Origin: Steroidobacteraceae bacterium
GTDB taxonomy: Bacteria > Pseudomonadota > Gammaproteobacteria > Steroidobacterales > Steroidobacteraceae
Length of the DNA: 11,207 nucleotides
Reading direction: 5' to 3'
Assembly (NCBI GenBank): GCA_025927665.1
Contig: JAICKZ010000088.1
Span: forward strand, 1 to 11,207
In this document: in pieces, positions 5,886 to 11,207 of the stretch
How the letters are laid out: the number at the start of each line of letters is the position of its first letter
How positions within the stretch are numbered: the first letter of the stretch is position 1
Program-made: the position numbers and the translations under genes
The notes under the pieces: model-generated
Database searches by the model: none
What the model was told of the DNA's origin: nothing
The model's input: only the letters and a program-made list of their open reading frames with translations

Positions 5886-7706
5886 ATGACTGACCTTAAG
5901 AAGCCGACCCATTCTGCTAAACCTACCAAGACATTGCGTTCGCGCGCGTGGTTCGACGATCCTTCCAATGTAGACATGACCGCACTTTATCTTGAGCGCT
6001 ACATGAATTACGGATTGAGCCTTGAAGAACTGCAATCTGGAAAGCCGATCATTGGTATTGCACAAACGGGCAGTGATTTATCGCCTTGCAATCGCCACCA
6101 TCTGGTATTGGCTGAACGAGTACGTGAAGGCATTCGCGAAGCCGGTGGCATTGTGCTCGAATTTCCAGTTCATCCAATTCAAGAAACAGGCAAGCGACCG
6201 ACCGCCGCATTGGATCGCAATCTTGCTTATCTGGGATTGGTCGAAGTGTTGTTTGGTTACCCGCTCGATGGTGTGGTGTTGACCATTGGTTGTGATAAAA
6301 CGACGCCGGCATGTTTGATGGCCGCGGCAACGGTGAATATTCCCGCGATCGCGCTTTCTGTCGGCCCGATGTTAAACGGTTGGTATAAAGGTCAGCGTAC
6401 CGGTTCGGGCAGTATTGTCTGGAAAGCACGCGAGTTATTGGCTGCAGGTGATATCGACTATCAGGGCTTTATCAAGTTGGTGTCGTCATCTGCGCCTTCA
6501 ACAGGCTATTGCAACACCATGGGCACTGCCACGACCATGAATAGTCTGGCCGAAGCATTGGGTATGTCATTGCCTGGATCAGCAGCCATTCCAGCGCCGC
6601 ATCGTGATCGTCAAGAATGTGCTTATCGTACTGGCAAACAAATTGTGGAGATGGTGGCGGTGGATCGTAAGCCTTCGGATGTATTGACGCGTGATGCATT
6701 CATCAATGCTATCCGTGTCAATTCAGCAATTGGTGGCTCAACTAATGCACCCATTCATCTCAATGCACTTGCACGTCATATCGGCGTGGAGTTATCAATT
6801 GATGATTGGCAAACTTATGGACGTGACATTCCCTTGTTGGTGAACTTGCAACCGGCTGGCGAATATCTCGGCGAGGATTATTTTCGTGCCGGTGGTGTGC
6901 CAGTCGTGGTTGCAGAATTGATGCGTAAAGGTTTGATCAATGAATCGGCACTGACTGTAAATGGAAAAACCATGGGTGATAATTGTCGTGGTGCAGTCAA
7001 TGAAGATGTCAATGTCATTCGCAAATTTGAAAATCCGTTGATGGAACGCGCCGGTTTCACAGTGTTGCGTGGCAATCTATTTGATTCTGCCATCATGAAA
7101 ACCAGCGTCATTTCTGCTGAGTTTCGTGCGCACTATCTTTCTAATCTCACAGATCCTGATGCCTTTGAAGGCAAGGTCGTGGTGTTTGAAGGGCCAGAGG
7201 ACTATCACGCACGTATTGATGATCCTGCGACGGGCATTGATATCAGCACCATCTTGATCATGCGGGGCACCGGACCCTTGGGATATCCAGGTGCGGCTGA
7301 AGTAGTCAATATGCGACCACCGGCATCGCTTATTAGAGAAGGCATACATCACTTGCCTTGCATGGGCGATGGTCGTCAATCGGGTACCTCGGGTTCGCCT
7401 TCTATTCTGAACGCATCCCCTGAAGCGGCAGCCAATGGTGGTTTAGCGTTATTGAAGTCCGGTGATCGAGTGCGAATTGATTTGCGCAAGGGCGAAGTCA
7501 ATGTATTAATCAGCAAAGAAGAATATGAAACTCGACGTAAAGCATTGGAGGCGACGGGTGGATTTCAATCGCCAGCCAGTCAAACGCCGTGGCAGGAAAT
7601 GCAACGTGAACATGTTGGGCAATTAGAAACTGGTGCGGTATTGGAGAACGCGGTCAAATATCAGCGCATCGCACAGACGATTGGTGTACCAAGGCATAAT
7701 CATTAG
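5886..7706 (+). CDS. xylD: D-xylonate dehydratase-like enzyme (IlvD/Edd family)
   Basis: Dehydrates a sugar acid, most likely D-xylonate to 2-keto-3-deoxy-xylonate, in an oxidative pentose pathway. It is a cytosolic iron-sulfur, Mg-dependent enzyme of 606 residues. Cluster cysteines are C68 (SPCNRHH), C136 (GCDKTTP) and C209 (GYCNTMGTA). The conserved serine is S499 in GDGRQSGTSGSP. The N-terminal RSRAWFDDP...DMTALYLERYMNYG, GIAQTGSD and the C-terminal PRHNH closely match the Caulobacter xylonate dehydratase as I remember it, more than dihydroxyacid dehydratase. A weak GGA (5874-5876) precedes the ATG. It follows metB by 77 bp with no visible terminator but lies outside the methionine pathway. 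No other xylose genes are in view. Related enzymes act on arabonate or gluconate, so the substrate is provisional. Confidence 0.87.
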   Translation: MTDLKKPTHSAKPTKTLRSRAWFDDPSNVDMTALYLERYMNYGLSLEELQSGKPIIGIAQTGSDLSPCNRHHLVLAERVREGIREAGGIVLEFPVHPIQETGKRPTAALDRNLAYLGLVEVLFGYPLDGVVLTIGCDKTTPACLMAAATVNIPAIALSVGPMLNGWYKGQRTGSGSIVWKARELLAAGDIDYQGFIKLVSSSAPSTGYCNTMGTATTMNSLAEALGMSLPGSAAIPAPHRDRQECAYRTGKQIVEMVAVDRKPSDVLTRDAFINAIRVNSAIGGSTNAPIHLNALARHIGVELSIDDWQTYGRDIPLLVNLQPAGEYLGEDYFRAGGVPVVVAELMRKGLINESALTVNGKTMGDNCRGAVNEDVNVIRKFENPLMERAGFTVLRGNLFDSAIMKTSVISAEFRAHYLSNLTDPDAFEGKVVVFEGPEDYHARIDDPATGIDISTILIMRGTGPLGYPGAAEVVNMRPPASLIREGIHHLPCMGDGRQSGTSGSPSILNASPEAAANGGLALLKSGDRVRIDLRKGEVNVLISKEEYETRRKALEATGGFQSPASQTPWQEMQREHVGQLETGAVLENAVKYQRIAQTIGVPRHNH

Positions 7707-7735
7707 CGCTTATTCAAAATAATCTCGTTAATAAA

Positions 7736-8164
7736 ATGCAAGGCTATCGCATTACAACGGTTGTTGATGAAATGAATTTGCAAGTGATTCATGAGTTCCT
7801 CGTCAATTGTTACTGGTCAAAAGGTATTCCATTTTCGACGCTCAAGCGTGCGATTGAAAATTCTTTATCATTTGGTGTATTGACGCATCAAGGTGAGCAA
7901 GTGGCATTCGCACGAATGATAACGGATCGTGCCACCTATGCTTATCTTGCCGATGTCTTTGTCATCGAATCTCATCGCGGTAAAGGGATTGCCAAATGGT
8001 TGATGCAAACAATCATGATCCATCCTGATCTGCAAGGTCTGCGACGTATCACACTGGGAACTCGTGACGCACATGGGCTATATGAAAAAGTAGGATTTAA
8101 ACCATTAGCGCATCCACAAATTTTTATGGAAGTGTGGAAGCCGGATATTTACAACAACAGTTGA
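7736..8164 (+). CDS. GNAT-family N-acetyltransferase
   Basis: Acetyl-CoA-dependent acetyltransferase of 142 residues, a single GNAT domain. Motif A with the acetyl-CoA phosphate loop is ESHRGKGIAKWLM (about 78-90), following the beta-strand YAYLADVFV. The C-terminal LYEKVGFKPL (115-124) is the usual motif B end with its tyrosine. It has no membrane segment or extra domain. It lies 29 bp after the dehydratase gene with no clear Shine-Dalgarno, so it may be read from the same transcript. Its stop is 3 bp from the convergent cytochrome gene. The substrate is unknown; relatives acetylate amino acids, polyamines, antibiotics or proteins. Confidence 0.88.
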   Translation: MQGYRITTVVDEMNLQVIHEFLVNCYWSKGIPFSTLKRAIENSLSFGVLTHQGEQVAFARMITDRATYAYLADVFVIESHRGKGIAKWLMQTIMIHPDLQGLRRITLGTRDAHGLYEKVGFKPLAHPQIFMEVWKPDIYNNS

Positions 8165-8167
8165 ATC

Positions 8168-8791
8168 TTACATTCCCATTGATTGCAAGTACTGCGCAAC
8201 AGCAGTCATATCGTTTTCCTTAAGTCCCAATATCGCGTTACGCATAACGGCAGAGTTGCGAAGATTATTTTTGATAACGTTAAGTTGTTTTAAAGTGTAT
8301 TGAGCATGTTGTCCAGCTAAGCGTGGAAATATATCCGTACCTGCGCCATGCGGTCCATGGCAGGTGGCGCAGGGTGGAACGCCATCCGCTATCACTCCGT
8401 TGATATAAATCTGTTCACCTCGTGAAACGACGGCGAGGTCTGCAACACTTTTTGTTACAGGTCGTTGCGCGCTGTAGTAATCAGCCAGCGTTTGTATAAG
8501 GTCATCATTCAATTGTCCGGCGATTCCCCACATGTATGCCACCGCATCTGGATCGGCTCGAGTATGTGACTTAAAACTTTTTAGTTGATCGGCGAGATAG
8601 GTTGCGGTTTGCCCAGCCAAGTTTGGGAAGATAGGCGAGATGCTCCGACCTTGTTCGCCATGACATGCCGAGCAGGTGCTTGCCGCAACCTGCAACGCAG
8701 TCTTGTGTGCGTTGATGGTTTCTGCATGAGCAATATTAATATTTAATAACATCAAGATCGCAACTGAAAAAATTGTTGCATTGGTCTTCAT
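8168..8791 (-). CDS. Periplasmic diheme cytochrome c (c4 type)
   Basis: Electron carrier of 207 residues with a signal peptide (about 1-23, ending NIAHA). It has two homologous cytochrome c domains. Heme sites are CSACH (40-44) and CATCH (141-145). Each is followed by the c4-typical PNLAGQ / PRLAGQH block (56-61, 156-162) and a candidate axial methionine, M87 in VAYMWG and M183 in AVMRNA. The c4 family passes electrons to terminal oxidases in the periplasm. I chose the ATG at 8791; the frame reaches a TTG at 8806, but the ATG version begins with a standard signal peptide. It lies 42 bp downstream of the cytochrome-porin gene on the same strand. In the iron-oxidation operon of Acidithiobacillus ferrooxidans, Cyc1 is also a c4-type diheme protein directly after cyc2, so electron exchange between the two products is a reasonable inference. 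Confidence 0.9.
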   Translation of the reverse strand: MKTNATIFSVAILMLLNINIAHAETINAHKTALQVAASTCSACHGEQGRSISPIFPNLAGQTATYLADQLKSFKSHTRADPDAVAYMWGIAGQLNDDLIQTLADYYSAQRPVTKSVADLAVVSRGEQIYINGVIADGVPPCATCHGPHGAGTDIFPRLAGQHAQYTLKQLNVIKNNLRNSAVMRNAILGLKENDMTAVAQYLQSMGM

Positions 8792-8833
8792 AGTAATTGG
8801 TTCCAACTCTTATACAAGATTGTCATATGCAAT

Positions 8834-10234
8834 TCAGTAAGCAACCCAAAGCAGCAGATAAAGCGTGTTATTTGCCGATGCATTGCGACCAAAGCCATCG
8901 TAATTGCTGCTACTACCATTGAATTTGTTATAAGCGGTGTATTGCAATGCTAACTTGGTATTAAGCCAAGGTATGTAGTTCAGCTCTGCTATCCAGCCCT
9001 TTGTATCTGGGCTGCCATTAACGCTTGTCACGACTCCTGATGTTGTTTCAACAGAGTACAGTGATGAATTGGTACTGCCAGTGGTCGAGAAATAGCCAAC
9101 GGTGCCACCGATTTTTCGCTTGTAGTAATAACTGCCCCACAGACGCGATGTGGTCAAATCATTCTTGCTGCCATCAGCAAGACTGGCATTCAGCTTTATC
9201 GATTCATGGATGCGAGTACCAGAGAGTGTAAAGATATGCCGATCGTCAACGAATTCATATTGAAAATCCTGTGCGAAATCATTGAACTCATTTGCTGGTC
9301 CTGTCAGTGACATGGGTGCATCGATAGTGCTGCCACCAGGATATAATTTAAAATTTGCACCATATAGTCCCACTTCAAGCGAACTGCGTCCCCATTGGTG
9401 TTCGTATGCAAGACGGTAATAAGGTGCTGCACCGCTGATAACATTTGAATGACTGCCATCAAGTGGTCCTGCTGCACCAGTGGTAGAGTTTGTAGCGCCT
9501 TGCTTGGCAGAGCGATATATACCCAACTCTCCATACCATGATTCTCTCCACAGTGCATATACACTCATCCCTGCAACATCTTGTCCCAACGTGCCATCAA
9601 TTTGTGTTGCAGCGAGTGGCGAGACATTCGCATTGCTTGCGGCATACGGAAAACCAAATGCAGGCGTACTGTTCCACAAATCTTGCATTGTCGGATTGTT
9701 GTTAACAGATACACCGTAGATCAGTGCCTGTTCATTCGGTGTTACAATGCTATTGGCATAGCGAAGCTCAGTGTTGTCAATACCTACTTGGCCGCTATCG
9801 TTGCCGTAAGTAAGTTGTATGAATGCGCCGAGATGCGGCGCAATTTTTCCTGAATAAAACAAACTGATTTGCTGTGGAAATGCAACCGTACCATTTTGTG
9901 CGTTGCCGTTACTGCCAGTGCTATCTGGAAGTGATTTGTTCAGCCAAGTTTCAGACGCTTGCACCATAAGCGAAATAGGTGGCGTACCTGTTAGCGATAG
10001 CGTTTCTTTATTGTCTGTGGAAATATCATGTACAGTCCCTTGCATATTATCGAGCGTGTATCCATTGGCCTTAAATAGCCTGCCGAAGTGCGTCAATTGC
10101 GGATAAATTGTATGGCAAGCTTCACACGCCATGCCAGTTTGTCTGGCAAAACTGGGTACAGCATAGACTGGCATTACCCAGACAAGCTGTGCTGTCGCGA
10201 GCAAGCTGGTTAGTACAAATTTCTTGAAAGTCAT
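8834..10234 (-). CDS. Outer-membrane monoheme cytochrome-porin fusion (Cyc2-like)
   Basis: A 466-residue protein with a signal peptide (about 1-25, ending PVYA) and one heme-c site, CEACH (37-41). The site lies in the context VPSFARQTGMACEACHTIYP, followed by QLTHFGRLFKANGYT. The rest (about 65-466) is rich in Gly, Ser, Asn and aromatics, alternates in beta-strand style and ends with an aromatic tail, LLLWVAY, as outer-membrane barrels do. A heme domain fused to a barrel of this size is the Cyc2 architecture, used for extracellular iron oxidation, but a broad family of uncharacterised fusions shares the same N-terminus. The ATG at 10234 is preceded by GGGTGA 4 nt upstream. A diheme c4-like gene follows 42 bp downstream. 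The architecture is well supported; the electron donor or acceptor is unknown. Confidence 0.85.
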   Translation of the reverse strand: MTFKKFVLTSLLATAQLVWVMPVYAVPSFARQTGMACEACHTIYPQLTHFGRLFKANGYTLDNMQGTVHDISTDNKETLSLTGTPPISLMVQASETWLNKSLPDSTGSNGNAQNGTVAFPQQISLFYSGKIAPHLGAFIQLTYGNDSGQVGIDNTELRYANSIVTPNEQALIYGVSVNNNPTMQDLWNSTPAFGFPYAASNANVSPLAATQIDGTLGQDVAGMSVYALWRESWYGELGIYRSAKQGATNSTTGAAGPLDGSHSNVISGAAPYYRLAYEHQWGRSSLEVGLYGANFKLYPGGSTIDAPMSLTGPANEFNDFAQDFQYEFVDDRHIFTLSGTRIHESIKLNASLADGSKNDLTTSRLWGSYYYKRKIGGTVGYFSTTGSTNSSLYSVETTSGVVTSVNGSPDTKGWIAELNYIPWLNTKLALQYTAYNKFNGSSSNYDGFGRNASANNTLYLLLWVAY

Positions 10235-10282
10235 TAGTCACCCAAGCCAATCTTGAATATGTGTTTCTTGAGTGGCTTATTG

Positions 10283-10304
10283 TTGACATTAGGTTCAATG
10301 TTAA
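10283..10304. promoter_or_regulatory. Imperfect dyad with a consensus -35 in the cytochrome/glycosylase divergent region
   Basis: TTGACATT (10283-10290) and AATGTTAA (10297-10304) are inverted repeats with one mismatch around a 6-bp spacer. On the plus strand the left arm contains a perfect -35 hexamer TTGACA, but the -10 candidates 17-19 bp away (TTCATA, TCATAA) are poor. It sits about 50 bp before the cytochrome-porin gene start and 120 bp before the glycosylase start, so it could be an operator for either. The role is inference. Confidence 0.35.
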
Positions 10305-10424
10305 AATTCATAAAATGTTTTCATAGGTACATGAATAAGAAAATCATAAATTAGAAGTTGCATTCGTGCACATACCAGCCTTTAACTAAAGAGAGTCTCT
10401 AACTTTGCAAGCAAGTAGTTTATT

Positions 10425-11045
10425 GTGAGTGTATCGACACCGACCAAGATTATTACTCTCACTGATCGCGTTAAGCGAGAAGCAGAACAGCATCTTGCTA
10501 AAGTAGATAAAGTGATGGCGCAACTTATTGCCACCCATGGCGAGTGCAAGATTGCTATTAATCGCCGCCAGCCATTTGAAACACTGGCGACCTCTATTAT
10601 CAGTCAACAACTTTCAGTCAAGGCGGCCGACACGATCGAGAAAAGAGTGCGTACGCTGGTGAAGTTTTTCGAGCCTACTGAAATATTGTCCGTGTCGCAT
10701 GAGCATTTACGCGATGCAGGTCTTTCAACAGGCAAAGCAAAGTATATTCACGCGTTGGCTACGCATATTAATGATGGCAAGCTGGATTTTATTGCTTTCA
10801 AGCAATATTCAGATGAGCAAGTGATCGTTGCGTTGACTCAAATACCTGGTATCGGCAAATGGACTGCGGAAATGTTTCTACTTTTCGGGTTAAGACGTGT
10901 CGATGTGTTGGCAACAGGCGATGTGGCGTTACGCCGTGCGGTCCGAAATTTATACGGTGAAAAGAAAACCTTAGAGCAAGTCAGCAAGAAATGGCGGCCC
11001 TATGCATCTGTTGCGTCGTGGTATTTGTGGCGGAGCTTGAAGTAA
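10425..11045 (+). CDS. DNA-3-methyladenine glycosylase II (AlkA/MAG-type HhH-GPD)
   Basis: Base-excision repair enzyme that removes alkylated purines from DNA; 206 residues. The HhH-GPD domain is clear: ETLATSIISQQLSVKAA (about 52-68), the helix-hairpin-helix LTQIPGIGKWTAEMFLL (137-153) and the catalytic aspartate D166 in ATGDVALRRA. No C-terminal iron-sulfur cysteines are present, which separates it from EndoIII/MutY. It lacks the extra N-terminal domain of the 282-residue E. coli AlkA and is closer in size to compact MAG-type enzymes. The start is GTG at 10425, with only a weak ribosome site upstream. It is transcribed divergently from the cytochrome pair and is not obviously linked to it functionally. 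Confidence 0.92.
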   Translation: MSVSTPTKIITLTDRVKREAEQHLAKVDKVMAQLIATHGECKIAINRRQPFETLATSIISQQLSVKAADTIEKRVRTLVKFFEPTEILSVSHEHLRDAGLSTGKAKYIHALATHINDGKLDFIAFKQYSDEQVIVALTQIPGIGKWTAEMFLLFGLRRVDVLATGDVALRRAVRNLYGEKKTLEQVSKKWRPYASVASWYLWRSLK

Positions 11046-11054
11046 GTTGCCTTG

Positions 11055-11083
11055 CCGTTAAAGTTGAGCTTGTCGAACCGTTC
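11055..11083. repeat. Degenerate REP-like palindromic element fragment
   Basis: TGAGCTTGTCGAA (11065-11077) with CCGTT ten bases before it matches the core of a widespread intergenic palindrome (CCGTT...TGAGCTTGTCGAA...AACGG) known from many proteobacterial genomes. The right arm is missing or degraded here. It lies between the glycosylase stop and the insertion-sequence end. The match is from memory and short, so the call is tentative. Confidence 0.35.
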
Positions 11084-11123
11084 ATCGACGATCGCTTAAT
11101 CATTCTGTGAACGCTGTTGCCTG

Positions 11124-11207
11124 TGACCTGCTCCCCTTAAATGTACCTGATGTAAAGTTAGCCTGCTCCGCAATTGAGGAGACAGAGCATGAAGAAATCG
11201 AGATTTA
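11124..11207 (+). mobile_element. Left end of an IS3-family insertion sequence
   Basis: A terminal sequence beginning TGACCTGCTCCCC (11124-11136) is followed 52 bp later by a strong GAGGAG and an ATG whose first codons read MKKSRF, the usual start of IS3-family (IS407/IS51-like) OrfA. CCTGCTCC recurs at 11162-11169. The element continues beyond the window, so its right inverted repeat and target duplication cannot be checked. The exact terminal base is an estimate. Confidence 0.7.
11189..11207 (+). CDS. IS3-family transposase OrfA, N-terminal start only
   Basis: ATG at 11189 with GAGGAG (11176-11181) 7 nt upstream. Six codons, MKKSRF, are visible. This N-terminus, normally followed by a helix-turn-helix region, is the standard opening of IS3-family OrfA, whose product binds the element's ends and is fused to OrfB by frameshifting. 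The rest is outside the window. Confidence 0.65.

Noticed and set aside
10283..10298. FNR-like site (TTGA...TCAA) upstream of the cytochrome genes
   Set aside because: The half-sites are 8 bp apart rather than the 6 bp of an FNR box, and the flanking positions do not match.
1..11207. tRNA or rRNA genes, CRISPR arrays, toxin-antitoxin or anti-phage defence genes
   Set aside because: I looked for repeat-spacer arrays, tRNA-like cloverleaf segments and defence-type domains on both strands and saw none; coding space is filled by the genes listed.

Overview
The window reads as chromosomal DNA of a gammaproteobacterium, most likely related to Xanthomonadales. Four things suggest this: a SAM-I (S-box) riboswitch in front of a metX-metB operon, a MetX-type homoserine acyltransferase, a cytochrome c4-like protein, and an IS3-type element at the right edge. 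Base composition is moderate, so placement below class level is a guess. I ran no searches. Family calls rest on motifs read in the translations and on remembered family members.

Layout from left to right. (1) Positions 1-1761 hold two minus-strand genes: the first 237 codons of a ClC chloride channel/antiporter, cut by the window edge, and an aldo/keto reductase. A perfect 14-bp palindrome lies just upstream of the ClC start. (2) Positions 1947-3275 hold a tight plus-strand cassette: a small membrane protein, an ECF-type sigma factor (TAATG overlap) and a small membrane protein in the anti-sigma position. (3) Positions 3304-5808 hold the methionine unit: a promoter, a SAM-I riboswitch starting almost at the predicted transcription start, a 20-codon leader ORF whose Shine-Dalgarno overlaps the riboswitch P1 stem, an anti-SD/SD pair before metX, then metX and metB with a TAATG overlap. 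(4) Positions 5886-8164 hold a D-xylonate dehydratase-like IlvD/Edd enzyme and a GNAT acetyltransferase. (5) Positions 8168-10234, minus strand, hold an outer-membrane cytochrome-porin fusion resembling Cyc2, followed by a periplasmic diheme c4-type cytochrome. This is the gene order of the iron-oxidation cyc2-cyc1 pair. (6) Positions 10425-11045 hold an AlkA-type DNA glycosylase, followed by the left end of an IS3-family element running off the window.

How the parts work together. MetX activates homoserine and MetB joins the product to cysteine as cystathionine. The leader RNA should shut this down when SAM is plentiful, apparently at the level of translation. The two cytochromes could pass electrons between the cell surface and the periplasm. 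The sigma cassette could be a self-contained envelope-signalling unit. The best candidates for something undescribed are the riboswitch with its embedded leader ORF and the Cyc2-like/c4 pair.
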